DNA from: Microbacterium sp. Au-Mic1
GTDB taxonomy: Bacteria; Actinomycetota; Actinomycetes; Actinomycetales; Microbacteriaceae
Assembly: GCF_021341785.1 (NCBI RefSeq)
Contig: NZ_JAJTTF010000013.1
Span: 62,001 to 126,000, forward strand
Direction: 5' to 3'
Length of the DNA stretch: 64,000 nucleotides
The position numbers were made by a program, and so were the translations under genes. Positions 34,683 to 44,261 of this stretch are shown in pieces. The notes under the pieces are model-generated. The model made no database searches. It worked only from the letters and a program-made list of their open reading frames with translations, and was not told the origin of the DNA. Positions within the stretch are counted from its first letter, which is position 1, and each line of letters begins with the position of its first letter.

Positions 34683-36809
34683 GTGATCGACACGATCCAC
34701 GTCGTCTTCAAGACCCACCTCGACATCGGCTTCACGGCGCTCGCGCGCGACGTGATCGCCGGGTACACCGAGCGCTACCTCCCGCGCGCGATCGAGCTCT
34801 CCGAGGAACTGGAGCGCCGCGGCGGGCCCGCCCGGTTCGTCTGGACGACCGGGTCCTGGCTGATCGATCACGTGCTGCGGGCCGGCACACCCGCCCAGCA
34901 GGACCGGCTGGACGCCGCCCTGCGCGAGGGACGGATCCACTGGCACGCACTGCCGCTCACGACGCACACCGAGCTCATGGATCCGTCGCTCGCCGCGTTC
35001 GCCGCGTCGATCGCACAGGGGCTGGACGCCCGATACGGCCGGCGCACCATCGCCGCGAAGATGACCGACGTGCCAGGGCACTCCATCGGGTTCGTGCCCG
35101 TGCTCGCCGCGGCGGGGATCGAATACCTGCACCTGGGCGTGAACGGCGCCTCCGCGGTGCCGGACGTGCCGGAGTTCTTCGTGTGGCGCGCACCCGACGG
35201 CGCCGAGGTCGTGGTGAACTACGCCCGCTCCTACGGCTCGGAGGGGCTCGACCTCGCCGTCGTGCCGGGCGGATCCGACGCGCTGCACCTCGCGCACACC
35301 GGAGACAACAACGGCCCGCCCTCGGCTGCCGAGGTCGAGGAGCTGTTCGCCGCCCTGACGGCCGCGCACCCCGGCGCACGGATCGTCGCATCGAACCTGG
35401 ACGACTTCGCCGCCGCCGTGCTCGCGCACCGCGACGCCCTCCCCGTCGTGACCGCGGAGATCGGCGACACCTGGATCCACGGCGCGGGCGCCGATCCCCT
35501 GCTCACGGCGGGACTGGGCGTGCTGCAGGGGCTGCGGACCACGTGGCTGCGCGACGGCGCGCTGGATCCGTCGTCCGCGGAGCACCACGACTTCGGCGTC
35601 GCCCTGCTGCGCATCGTCGAGCACACCTGGGGCGAGGATCTGAAGACGTACCTCCCCGACTACGTGAACTACGCCAAGGCCGACTTCCGTGCTGCGCGCG
35701 CCCGCGATGTCGTGGATCCGTCCGCGAATCCCGCGGACACCCGCGCCTACGACTGGGCGTGGGCGGAGCATCCGTCGCCGCAGGGCCTCACCTACTCCGG
35801 CTTCGAGGCGTCGTGGGCCGAGCAGCGCGCGCACCTGGATGCCGCTCTCACCGCGCTCGCCCCTGAGCGCGCCGCCGAGGCGCGCGCGGCGCTGGCCGAG
35901 CTGCGTCCGTCGGCGGATACCGGCGCCGGCGCCGCCACCCCCGAGGCCGAGGTGAGCATCGGCGAGGAGGTCGCGCTGGGGCGGTTCCGGGTGACGTTCG
36001 GGGCGGACGGCGCGATCACCGGGCTGCGCGACGAGCGCGGGGCCGTGTGGGCGGATCCGGAGCACACGCTCGGCGCCTTCCGGCATCAGACCTTCGACGA
36101 GCGCGACGAGGAGCGCTGGCTGCAGCAGTACTGCCGCGATCTCGGACACACCGGCGTCTGGGCGATCCCCGACCAGGCGAGCCCCGGACTCGCGATCGCC
36201 GACACCCTGCCCGCGCGCGTGACGGCGCCCGAGCTCCGCGGCCTCACGATCCGCACCGCTCCGGAGGGCGATGGCACGGCGCTTCTCGAGCTGACCCTCC
36301 CGGAAGAGCTCGTCGCCGAGACCGGCGCGCCGCGGCGGGTCCGCATCGAGTACCGGTTCCCGCAGGGCGAAGGGCCGATCCGGATCCTGCTCGACGTGTG
36401 CGGGCGAGAGGCGTCGCGGCTGCCCGAGGCGAGCTGGTTCGGCTTCCGTCCGGCGCCGGCCGAGGGGGCCGCCGCCGACGCCTGGGCGCTGCGCAAGCTC
36501 GGCGTGCCGGTGGACCCCCGGCGCGTGGTGAGCCACGGCAACCGCACGCTGCACGCGGTGACGGCCGTGGAGCGCAGCGGATCCCGTCCGCTGCGCCTGT
36601 GCACCATCGACGCCCCGCTCGTCGCGGTCGGCACCCCTGCGCTGCTGCGCTTCGACGACGAGATCCCGGATCCGGCCGACGGATTCGCCGTGAACCTGCA
36701 CAACAACGTGTGGGGCACGAACTTCCGGATGTGGTTCGATGACGATCTGCGCTACCGGTTCGAGCTGGATCTCGACGGCGCAGCCGCCTTCGCAGAGGAG
36801 AACCGATGA
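34683..36809 (+). CDS. GH38-like protein (DUF5054 type)
   Basis: 708 residues, no signal peptide. It begins IDTIHVVFKTHLDIGFTALA, where H-x-D matches the zinc-binding start of GH38/57 deformylase-like barrels. WTTGSWLIDHVL, KMTDVPGHSIGFVPVLA and HTWGEDLKTYLP further support a GH38-like catalytic half. The C-terminal half is beta-rich (RVTFGADGAITGLRDERG, the mannosidase-type substrate-binding sandwich). GTG start by homology. It may be an alpha-mannosidase or a related glycosidase; specificity is unproven. It is coupled to the phosphoesterase gene by ATGA. Confidence 0.65.
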   Translation: MIDTIHVVFKTHLDIGFTALARDVIAGYTERYLPRAIELSEELERRGGPARFVWTTGSWLIDHVLRAGTPAQQDRLDAALREGRIHWHALPLTTHTELMDPSLAAFAASIAQGLDARYGRRTIAAKMTDVPGHSIGFVPVLAAAGIEYLHLGVNGASAVPDVPEFFVWRAPDGAEVVVNYARSYGSEGLDLAVVPGGSDALHLAHTGDNNGPPSAAEVEELFAALTAAHPGARIVASNLDDFAAAVLAHRDALPVVTAEIGDTWIHGAGADPLLTAGLGVLQGLRTTWLRDGALDPSSAEHHDFGVALLRIVEHTWGEDLKTYLPDYVNYAKADFRAARARDVVDPSANPADTRAYDWAWAEHPSPQGLTYSGFEASWAEQRAHLDAALTALAPERAAEARAALAELRPSADTGAGAATPEAEVSIGEEVALGRFRVTFGADGAITGLRDERGAVWADPEHTLGAFRHQTFDERDEERWLQQYCRDLGHTGVWAIPDQASPGLAIADTLPARVTAPELRGLTIRTAPEGDGTALLELTLPEELVAETGAPRRVRIEYRFPQGEGPIRILLDVCGREASRLPEASWFGFRPAPAEGAAADAWALRKLGVPVDPRRVVSHGNRTLHAVTAVERSGSRPLRLCTIDAPLVAVGTPALLRFDDEIPDPADGFAVNLHNNVWGTNFRMWFDDDLRYRFELDLDGAAAFAEENR

Positions 36810-37987
36810 CCGACGTCCGCCGCGCGTCCGCCGCAGATCACGCACTCGTGACGAGCCCGCTGGTGATCATGGCCGTGCGTCCGGACGGGTTCGAGGCGGT
36901 GTGGGCGGTGAGTCGGCTCAGCCGCGGACGGCTCGAGTGGCGCACCGGCCGCGCCGAGGGTGTAGCGCGGATGGATCCGTTCGGCATGACGCCCCAGGGC
37001 GAGCAGGTGCTGCGGGTGCGCGCCGAGGGGATGCACCCCGGCACGACGGTGCAGGTGCGCGCGGTCACCGAGGCGGTCGGCGACCCCGGCGCGCAGCACG
37101 TGAGCGCATGGAAGACCGTGCGCCTGCTGGATGCGTCCGCGGCACACGCCCGGATCGCGGTGTGGAACGACACGCACCAGCGCGACGACACGATCCGCGC
37201 CCTCGACGAGCAGACTCCGGCGGTCGACCTGCTGGTGTGGAACGGCGACCTCTGCAACGACTGGAAGACCCCCGGCCAGTTCGTGAGCACCGTGCTCTCC
37301 CCCGCCCAGCGCGACATCAGCGCCGACCGGCCGCTCGAGATCACGATCGGCAACCACGACGTCCGCGGGGACTGGGCGTTCCAGCTGCAGGACTACGTGG
37401 CGACCAGGGACGGCCGGCCCTTCTCCGCCGCGCGGATCGGGCCTGTGGCGTGCCTCTTCCTGCACACGGGCGAGGACAAGCCCGACGCGCACCCCACCTT
37501 CGAGGGTCGCGTCGCGTTCGAGCCGCTGCGTGCCGAGCAGGCGCTGTGGCTGCGCGAGGCGATCGCACGGCCGGAGATCCGCGACGCGCCCTACCGCCTC
37601 GTGTTCTGCCACATCCCGCTGCGCTGGACCGATGAGACCCCGGCCGACTACGACGCGGAGGGCTACGACTGGTTCAGCCGGTTCAGCCGCGACGCCTGGC
37701 ATGACGCCCTCGTCGCCTGGGGCGCGCAGCTCATCGTCTCCGGGCACACGCACGAGCCGGCGCTGATCCCCGCCGACGTACGGTTCCCGTACGCGCAGGT
37801 CGTCGCGGGCGGGCCCGACCTCGACGCCTCCTCGGCGGAGGCCGCGACCTGGATCGACATCCAGGCGGATCCGGGGTCGCTGCGCCTTCGGATGCGCACC
37901 CTCGACGGGGCGATGCGGATCGAGGAGACGCTGCTCCCCTGCGCCGGGAGCCGGGGCGCTGCGCCGGATCCGAAGACCGCCGGGTGA
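36806..37987 (+). CDS. Metallophosphoesterase (calcineurin-like)
   Basis: 393 residues. The N-terminal ~100 residues look like a fibronectin/purple-acid-phosphatase-type beta-sandwich (LRVRAEGMHPGTTVQVRAVT). The catalytic metal motifs follow in order: NDTHQ, NGDLCND, GNHD, FCHIPLR and GHTHEPAL. No signal peptide, so intracellular. The ATG overlaps the GH38-like stop. Its place at the end of a glycan locus suggests removal of phosphate from a sugar or glycan, but that is inference. Confidence 0.87.
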   Translation: MTDVRRASAADHALVTSPLVIMAVRPDGFEAVWAVSRLSRGRLEWRTGRAEGVARMDPFGMTPQGEQVLRVRAEGMHPGTTVQVRAVTEAVGDPGAQHVSAWKTVRLLDASAAHARIAVWNDTHQRDDTIRALDEQTPAVDLLVWNGDLCNDWKTPGQFVSTVLSPAQRDISADRPLEITIGNHDVRGDWAFQLQDYVATRDGRPFSAARIGPVACLFLHTGEDKPDAHPTFEGRVAFEPLRAEQALWLREAIARPEIRDAPYRLVFCHIPLRWTDETPADYDAEGYDWFSRFSRDAWHDALVAWGAQLIVSGHTHEPALIPADVRFPYAQVVAGGPDLDASSAEAATWIDIQADPGSLRLRMRTLDGAMRIEETLLPCAGSRGAAPDPKTAG

Positions 37988-38056
37988 GTGCTCTCGTCGC
38001 CCTGGCCGTCCTCGGATCCGCGCTGCTGCCAGCGCCGGCCCACGTCTTCGTCTCGA

Positions 38057-38311
38057 CTAATTGGTCACAGGCGAGAAGCGACTCGTGAGATTCGATCCGA
38101 TGAGAAAAGCGACGACGCCGACCAAGAGGTAGAGCGCGAGATCCTGAACCACCGGGCCGTCGAGTTCACCCGTGAGTCCGAACCAGCCCAGCACGCCGAA
38201 CCAGGCCAGCACGAGCACACCCGCAATGGCAGTGCCCAGCTTCCGACCGACTCGCCCCACGATGGCGCCGAGTACCAGTAGGGATATCGCTGCAATGGCT
38301 ATGCCCATCAT
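38057..38311 (-). CDS. Small three-helix membrane protein, unknown
   Basis: 84 residues, three hydrophobic segments (GIAIAAISLLVLGAIVG, GTAIAGVLVLAWFGVLGWFG, ALYLLVGVVAFLIG), ending NLTSRFSPVTN. AGGAGCAGCG precedes the ATG at a good distance. Its DNA is visibly less GC-rich (about 60 percent) than its neighbours. I do not recognise the family; the size and helices resemble orphan actinobacterial envelope proteins. Confidence 0.6.
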   Translation of the reverse strand: MMGIAIAAISLLVLGAIVGRVGRKLGTAIAGVLVLAWFGVLGWFGLTGELDGPVVQDLALYLLVGVVAFLIGSNLTSRFSPVTN

Positions 38312-38359
38312 CTTCGCTGCTCCTAGCAGTCTCGCACCGCGTCAGCGGACGGTCAGCGC

Positions 38360-39700
38360 TCACCAGCGCCGGCCGTGGCGGCGCTCCCACGCGGCTTCGA
38401 CGGTGACCGGGCGCCCGGCGTAGACACCGGCGGGGATCGACGCCACGAGCAGCGCGGTGAGCACGATCAGCGGCACCTGCCAGCCGCCGGTCGCGGTGTG
38501 CACGACGCCGAGCAGGAAGGGGAAGACCGCGGCGAGCACGTAGCCGCAGCTCTGCACGAACCCGCTCAGCGCGACCGCGGTCTCCGATTCGCGCGCGCGG
38601 ATGCTGATCAGCACGAGCGCGAGCGGGAAGAGCAGGCCGGCGAGCCCGTACAACAGCACCCACAGCCAGACGATCGACGGGGCGGGGAACAGCAGGAGCC
38701 CGAGCAGACCCGTCACCGCGCCCACCGCGCCGATCACGTAGAGCGCGGTCGTCGCCTGGAACCGCACGATCAGCACGGGCACGATGAGGGATGCCGGAAG
38801 TCCGGTGAACGCGAACAGCGAGAGCAGGAAGCCGGCCTGCTGCGGGGTCGTCCCGGCGTGCTCGACGAGCATCGTCGGCAACCACGCGAACGCCGTGTAC
38901 GCCATGCTCGCGGAGGTGCCGAAAACGCCCGCGAGGACCCAGGCCAGCGGGATGCGCGCGAGGCGCGAGAACGCGCGGGAGCTGGACGGGGCGGTGACGA
39001 TCGGGCCGGTCGAGAGGGCCGTGGCGTCCTCGAACGAGAGACGATCGGTTCCTGCCGCGGCCGCGTCCTCGGTCTCCGCGGGCGGGGCCGTGGCACCGAC
39101 GGCCGTGGCCTCGGTCCGCGCGCGCAGCAGCATCACGATCCACGGGATCGTCCCGGCGAGCGCGAACACGGCCCACATGGCCAGCGACACCCGCCAGCCG
39201 GCGACGTCCGCCGCCGGGACCGCGATCAGCGGGGGCAGGAACGTCGAGAACGCCATCACCGTCGTGTACAGCGTCATCATCAGGCCGAGCCGGTCGGGGA
39301 AGTACTTCTTCACCAGCGGGGGCATCAGGATGTTCGCCATGCCGACGCCGGCGAAGACGAGCGCCGTGGCGATCAGCAGCGTGGTCGCGTCGACCGCGAG
39401 CCCGCGCGCGACCAGCCCCACGGTGACGGCGCCCAGGGCGATCACCGCGACCCGCTCGAGGCCGAGCCGTCGCTCCATGAGCGGCGTGAGCAGCCCGAAC
39501 AGCGCGAAGCACACCGGCGGTGCGGTGCCGATCAGGCCGACGACGGCCGCCGGCATCGGGAAGTCGCGCGCCACATGGTCGACGACCGGGGACAGTGACG
39601 CCACGGCCGAACGCAGCGAGAACGCGACGAGCACGATGCCGAGCACCGCCAGGATGCGCCCGCGCCAGAGCGGGCGGACCTCGGGGCCGCCCGCCGTCAC
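38360..39700 (-). CDS. MFS transporter, CynX/NimT type
   Basis: 446 residues, about 12 membrane segments. It opens ILAVLGIVLVAFSLRSAVASLSPVVDHV, characteristic of the cyanate/nitroimidazole-type MFS subfamily, with VFAGVGMANILMPPLVKKYFPDR in the first half. A long Ala/Glu/Thr-rich loop sits between the halves. The ATG overlaps the purF stop (ATGA at 39697-39700), so it is made from the purM-purF transcript. Substrate unknown; a purine-related compound is possible from context only. Confidence 0.85.
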   Translation of the reverse strand: MTAGGPEVRPLWRGRILAVLGIVLVAFSLRSAVASLSPVVDHVARDFPMPAAVVGLIGTAPPVCFALFGLLTPLMERRLGLERVAVIALGAVTVGLVARGLAVDATTLLIATALVFAGVGMANILMPPLVKKYFPDRLGLMMTLYTTVMAFSTFLPPLIAVPAADVAGWRVSLAMWAVFALAGTIPWIVMLLRARTEATAVGATAPPAETEDAAAAGTDRLSFEDATALSTGPIVTAPSSSRAFSRLARIPLAWVLAGVFGTSASMAYTAFAWLPTMLVEHAGTTPQQAGFLLSLFAFTGLPASLIVPVLIVRFQATTALYVIGAVGAVTGLLGLLLFPAPSIVWLWVLLYGLAGLLFPLALVLISIRARESETAVALSGFVQSCGYVLAAVFPFLLGVVHTATGGWQVPLIVLTALLVASIPAGVYAGRPVTVEAAWERRHGRRW

Positions 39701-41172
39701 GAGCTCTGCGACCCCTCGAGCCAGCCCAGGTACTCCTCGGTGACGGTTCCGGTCACGTACCGGCCGTCGAAGGGGCTCAGATCGAGATCGGTGAGCTCGG
39801 ATCCCTCCATGATCGCGGCCTTGAGGTCCTCGACCTCCTGGAAGACCATTCGATCCGCACCGAGCACCTCCGCGATCTCGGGGATCGTGCGGCCGTGGGC
39901 GATGAGCTCGTGCTTGGACGGCATGTTGATGCCGTACACGTGCGGGTGCCGGATGGGCGGCGCCGCGGATGCGAAGATCACCGACTTCGCCCCGGCGTCG
40001 CGGGCCATCTGGATGATCTGCTTCGAGGTGGTGCCACGCACGATCGAGTCATCGATGAGCAGCACGTTCTTGCCCTTGAACTCGGTCGACATCGCGTTCA
40101 GCTTCTGCCGCACGCTCTTCTTGCGCACCGCCTGACCCGGCATGATGAAGGTCCGGCCGACGTAGCGGTTCTTGTAGAAGCCCTCGCGGTACTCGATGCC
40201 GAGCTTGCGGGCGACCTCCATCGCGGCGGGGCGCGACGAGTCGGGGATGGGCATGACCACGTCGATCTCGTCCAGCGGCACGTGCTTCGCGATCGTGTCG
40301 GCGAGGCGATCGCCCATGCGCAGCCGGGACTCGTACACGGAGATCCCGTTCATGACCGAGTCGGGCCGGGCCAGATACACGTACTCGAAGGCGCAGGGCG
40401 CGAGGACCGGATCCGCCGCGCACTGCTTCGTGAACAGCTCGCCCTCGTTGGTGATGAACACGGCCTCACCCGGCTCGACCTCGCGGACGATCTCGTAGTC
40501 GCCGTTCTCGAGCACGAGCGACTCGCTCGCGACGACCCACTCCTCCCGATCGATCCCGGACGCCCCCGACGGGCGCACGCGCTTGCCGAGGATCAGCGGC
40601 CGGATCCCGAACGGATCGCGGAACGCGAGCAGTCCGTACCCGGCGAGGATCGCGATGACGGCGTAGGCGCCCTCGATCCGCTTGTGCGTGCGGGCCACGG
40701 CCTCGAAGATGCGCTCGGAGTCGAGATCGACGGTCGAGGTCGTGGTCTGCAGCTCGTGCGCGAGCACGTTCAGCAGCAGCTCGGTGTCGCTCGAGGAGTT
40801 CAGGTGACGGCGGTCGCGGTGCGCCATGTCGGCGGTGAGCTCGCGCGTGTTCGTGAGGTTGCCGTTGTGGATGAGGACGATGCCGTAGGGCGCGTTCACG
40901 TAGAACGGCTGGGCCTCCTCCTCGCTCGACGCGGTGCCCTTGGTGGCGTAGCGGACATGGCCGAGGCCGACGTTGCCGAGCAGCGAGCGCATGTCGCGGG
41001 TGCGGAACGCCTCGCGCACCATGCCCTCCGCCTTGGCCATGTGCATGACGCCGCTGGGCTCGGCCGTGGCGATGCCGGTCGCGTCCTGCCCGCGGTGCTG
41101 CAGCAGAAGGAGCGCGTCGTAGATGTCCTGGTTGACCGGGGCGTGCCCGACCATTCCGACGATGCCGCACAT
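39697..41172 (-). CDS. purF: Amidophosphoribosyltransferase
   Basis: First committed step of purine synthesis: PRPP plus glutamine to phosphoribosylamine. 491 residues. The protein starts MCGIVGMVGH, giving the Ntn-type Cys nucleophile after Met removal, which fixes the start at 41172. LLLLQHRGQDATGIAT and the PRPP-binding NVLLIDDSIVRGTTSKQII complete the two domains. No propeptide is present. It follows purM by 5 nt and is coupled to the MFS gene. Confidence 0.97.
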   Translation of the reverse strand: MCGIVGMVGHAPVNQDIYDALLLLQHRGQDATGIATAEPSGVMHMAKAEGMVREAFRTRDMRSLLGNVGLGHVRYATKGTASSEEEAQPFYVNAPYGIVLIHNGNLTNTRELTADMAHRDRRHLNSSSDTELLLNVLAHELQTTTSTVDLDSERIFEAVARTHKRIEGAYAVIAILAGYGLLAFRDPFGIRPLILGKRVRPSGASGIDREEWVVASESLVLENGDYEIVREVEPGEAVFITNEGELFTKQCAADPVLAPCAFEYVYLARPDSVMNGISVYESRLRMGDRLADTIAKHVPLDEIDVVMPIPDSSRPAAMEVARKLGIEYREGFYKNRYVGRTFIMPGQAVRKKSVRQKLNAMSTEFKGKNVLLIDDSIVRGTTSKQIIQMARDAGAKSVIFASAAPPIRHPHVYGINMPSKHELIAHGRTIPEIAEVLGADRMVFQEVEDLKAAIMEGSELTDLDLSPFDGRYVTGTVTEEYLGWLEGSQSS

Positions 41173-41177
41173 GGGTG

Positions 41178-42293
41178 TCAGTTCGCTCCGTCCGCGTAGG
41201 CGCCGACCAGGCGCACGGCACCGCCGTCGACGCCCTTGGCGCCCTGTTCGAATTCGCCGGCCGGGCGCGCGGCGACGGAGTCGAGCCGCACCGTCCCGAC
41301 CTGCCAGGTGTCGATGCCCCCGGCCGTGAGCGCATCGGCGATCGCGGTGGCGGAGGAGGCGTCGACGACCGCGAGGAAGCCGATGCCGAGGTTCCAGGTG
41401 CCCTCGCTGGACTCCAGCGTGGTGCCGGCGAGGTCGCTCAGCACGCGGAACACCGGAGCCGGCGACCACGTGGAGCGGTCGACCTCGGCCCAGGACCCCT
41501 GCGGCAGCACTCGGGCGAGGTTCGCGGCGATGCCGCCGCCGGTGACGTGGCTGAGCGAGTGCACGGCGCCCTCGAACCGGTCGGTCAGCCCGAGCAGCGG
41601 GGTCGTGTACAGGCGGGTGGGGGTCAGCAGCGCCTCGCCCCAGGTCGCGCCCAGGTCGGCCGCGCGATCCCCGTAGCCGATGCCGGCCTTGGCGAGGATG
41701 TGCCGCACGAGGGAGTATCCGTTGGAGTGCAGGCCGCTGGAGGCGAGGGCGAGCACGACGTCGCCGTCCTGCACGCGCTCGGACCCGAGGATCCGGTCCG
41801 CCTCGACGATCCCGGTCGCCGCGCCCGCGACGTCGTAGTCGTCGACGCCCAGCAGACCGGGGTGCTCGGCCGTCTCGCCGCCGACGAGGGCGGTGCCGGT
41901 GAGCTCGCAGGCCTCGGCGATGCCGCGCACGATGTCGGCGATGCGCTCGGGGAACACCTTGCCGCAGGCGATGTAGTCGGTCATGAACAGCGGCTTGGCT
42001 CCGACCACGACGATGTCGTCGACGACCATGCCGACCAGGTCGTGCCCGATCGTGTCGTGCTTGTCGATGGCCTGCGCGATCGCCACCTTCGTGCCGACGC
42101 CGTCGGTGCTCGAGGCGAGCAGCGGCCGACGATAGCCGAGCAGGGCGGAGGCGTCGAAGAGACCGGCGAATCCGCCGACCCCGCCGAGCACCTCGGGTCC
42201 GTGCGTGGCACGGACGGCGGACTTCATGAGTTCGACGGCGCGATCGCCGGCTGCCGTATCGACGCCGGCCTCAGCATAGGTGCGGGAGGACAC
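41178..42293 (-). CDS. purM: Phosphoribosylformylglycinamidine cyclo-ligase (AIR synthase)
   Basis: Closes the imidazole ring to give aminoimidazole ribonucleotide, using ATP. 371 residues. Motifs are YAEAGVDTAAGDRAVELM at the N-terminus, LLASSTDGVGTKVAIA, VDDIVVVGAKPLFMTDYIA and LSHVTGGGIAANLARVLP. GTG start with TAGGAT ending 6 nt upstream (leaderless). It heads the purM-purF-MFS operon. Confidence 0.97.
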   Translation of the reverse strand: MSSRTYAEAGVDTAAGDRAVELMKSAVRATHGPEVLGGVGGFAGLFDASALLGYRRPLLASSTDGVGTKVAIAQAIDKHDTIGHDLVGMVVDDIVVVGAKPLFMTDYIACGKVFPERIADIVRGIAEACELTGTALVGGETAEHPGLLGVDDYDVAGAATGIVEADRILGSERVQDGDVVLALASSGLHSNGYSLVRHILAKAGIGYGDRAADLGATWGEALLTPTRLYTTPLLGLTDRFEGAVHSLSHVTGGGIAANLARVLPQGSWAEVDRSTWSPAPVFRVLSDLAGTTLESSEGTWNLGIGFLAVVDASSATAIADALTAGGIDTWQVGTVRLDSVAARPAGEFEQGAKGVDGGAVRLVGAYADGAN

Positions 42294-42299
42294 CCGTCA

Positions 42300-42305
42300 A
42301 TCCTA
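42300..42305 (-). promoter_or_regulatory. Leaderless -10 box of the purM operon
   Basis: TAGGAT on the minus strand ends 6 nt before the purM GTG at 42293. Confidence 0.55.
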
Positions 42306-42524
42306 CCGGCGGGCGGCTGTGCGAAGACCCGGCGGAGACCGCCGCGATCTGGACCGGACCGCACGTCCGGGACGGCCCGGATCCGAAATGTCCTGGTGCA
42401 TCGTCGGCGGACCTGGTAAGACTTGACTCCCCCGATCCTGAGAGACCCCTGAAGGTGCATGGACGCACCGGAAGCGAGATCGCACGGCGACGATGCCGTG
42501 CCCTCGAGAATGGAGAGGACGATC

Positions 42525-44261
42525 GTGGCACGCACGCAGAAGGACAAGGGATCCGCCCCTGCTCCGGCGGAGGAGACGCCCGCCGCGAAGAGGCCCACCC
42601 CTCGACGCCGCGCGTCGAGCGACGCGGTCGCCCAGGATCCGCTCACGCCGGCGGCGAAGACGACGAGCGGGTCACGATCGCGCGCACGCAAGCCGGTGCC
42701 GATGCCCGCCACGTCGGCGAACACGGGTCCGCTGCCGGTGGCCGCACCCACGCTCGATCCCGAGATCGCGGCCGGACAGGCCCCGGCCCGCCGTCACGGG
42801 CTGAGGAACATGTCCGAGATCCGGCACTACTTCCGCACCAACCGCACCCCGATCTTCTTCGTGGGCGCCTCGTCGTTCAACCTGCTGGGGCTGGACCGCT
42901 GGGTGCGGGGGTTCTCCTACATCGCCTACTACGACAGCTGGCAGGGTGCTCATCCGCGGGTGTTCAGCCCGATCCACAAGCCGTACGTCGAGTGGGAGAG
43001 CGGAGAGCAGATCAACAACTGGCTGCTGCGCCATCACGAGGTGCGCGCGCACATCGCCCGGCTCACTCCGGCCGGTGAGAAGCCGCGCATCGCACTGGTG
43101 TTCTTCGACGAGGAGACCGAGGCCATCTGCGAAGAGCTCGGCTACGAGCTGATCCTGCCCAAGGCGTCGCTGCGGGAACGCCTCGACTCGAAGATGGTGA
43201 CCACCCGGATCGCCGATTCCGTGGGCGTGCCCAGCGTGCCCAACATCATCACGACCGTGAGCTCGTTCGAGGACCTGCAGGAGCAGGCCGAGAAGGCGGG
43301 AGTCGGATCCGATCTCGTCGTGCAGACCGCCTACGGCGACTCCGGCAAGACCACGTACTTCATCACCGATCCCGCCTCGTTCGGCAAGAACGCGAAGGAG
43401 ATCATCGGATCCGAGCTCAAGGTCATGAAGCGGATCAACAACCGCCCGATCGCCGTCGAGGCGGTGCTCACCCGGCACGGCACGATCGTCGGCCCCTTCA
43501 TGACCGAGATCACCGGGCACAAGGAGCTCACGCCGTATCGCGGCGGCTGGGCCGGCAACGAGATGTTCCCGGATGTGCTCGACGACGCGACCCGGCGCAC
43601 CGCCACCAGCCTCGTGCGCAAGCTCGGCGACGCGCTGAGCGCCGAGGGCTACCGCGGATTCTTCGAGGTCGACGTGCTGCTGGACACCGACACCGGCGAC
43701 GTGTACCTCGGCGAGCTGAACCCGCGCATCTCCGGGGCTTCTGCGATCACGAACGTGACGGCGGGCGCCTACGCCGATGTGCCGCTGTTCGTGTTCCATC
43801 TCCTCGAGTACGCCGGGGTGGAGTTCGACCTCGACGTCGACGAGATCAACGACCGCTGGGAGGAGCTCGCCGCCGCCGACCAGTGGAGCCACATGATCAT
43901 CAAGCACACGGATCCGACCGTGGAGCACATCGACGTGGCCCCGCCCACCGGGAGGTATGTGCTGGACGCATACGGCCGCCTCGCGTTCTCGCAGGGCGAC
44001 CTGGACTGGCACCTGCTCGGCAGCGAGTCGGAATCGTTCTTCCTGCGGATCTACGGCCCGGGCGACTACCGTTGGAAGGGCGCGGATCTGGGGATCCTGG
44101 TCACCAAGGGCCGGCTGCAGACGCCCACGGGGCGCCTGTCCATCCGCGCGAAGCACCTCATCGAGTCCATCCGGGCGATGTACGCGGCCACGCCGCTGCC
44201 GCCCGCGGCGGAGATCGACGAGCACGAGCGCGAGCAGATCGGAACCGAACCGACACCATGA
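42525..44261 (+). CDS. ATP-grasp ligase (biotin-carboxylase-like), unknown substrate
   Basis: 578 residues from the GTG at 42525, chosen for GGAGAGGA 5 nt upstream; an ATG at 42459 would add 22 residues. The first ~90 residues are a low-complexity basic lead (RPTPRRRASS, GSRSRARKPVP). The ATP-grasp core has DLVVQTAYGDSGKTTYFI (nucleotide loop), RPIAVEAVLTRHG, and the metal-binding FEVDVLLDTDTGDVYLGEL followed by NPRISG (Glu397, Asn399). There is no biotin carrier or transcarboxylase nearby. It is coupled by ATGA to a serine hydrolase, suggesting joint work on one amide- or ester-containing compound. Product unknown. Confidence 0.82.
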   Translation: MARTQKDKGSAPAPAEETPAAKRPTPRRRASSDAVAQDPLTPAAKTTSGSRSRARKPVPMPATSANTGPLPVAAPTLDPEIAAGQAPARRHGLRNMSEIRHYFRTNRTPIFFVGASSFNLLGLDRWVRGFSYIAYYDSWQGAHPRVFSPIHKPYVEWESGEQINNWLLRHHEVRAHIARLTPAGEKPRIALVFFDEETEAICEELGYELILPKASLRERLDSKMVTTRIADSVGVPSVPNIITTVSSFEDLQEQAEKAGVGSDLVVQTAYGDSGKTTYFITDPASFGKNAKEIIGSELKVMKRINNRPIAVEAVLTRHGTIVGPFMTEITGHKELTPYRGGWAGNEMFPDVLDDATRRTATSLVRKLGDALSAEGYRGFFEVDVLLDTDTGDVYLGELNPRISGASAITNVTAGAYADVPLFVFHLLEYAGVEFDLDVDEINDRWEELAAADQWSHMIIKHTDPTVEHIDVAPPTGRYVLDAYGRLAFSQGDLDWHLLGSESESFFLRIYGPGDYRWKGADLGILVTKGRLQTPTGRLSIRAKHLIESIRAMYAATPLPPAAEIDEHEREQIGTEPTP

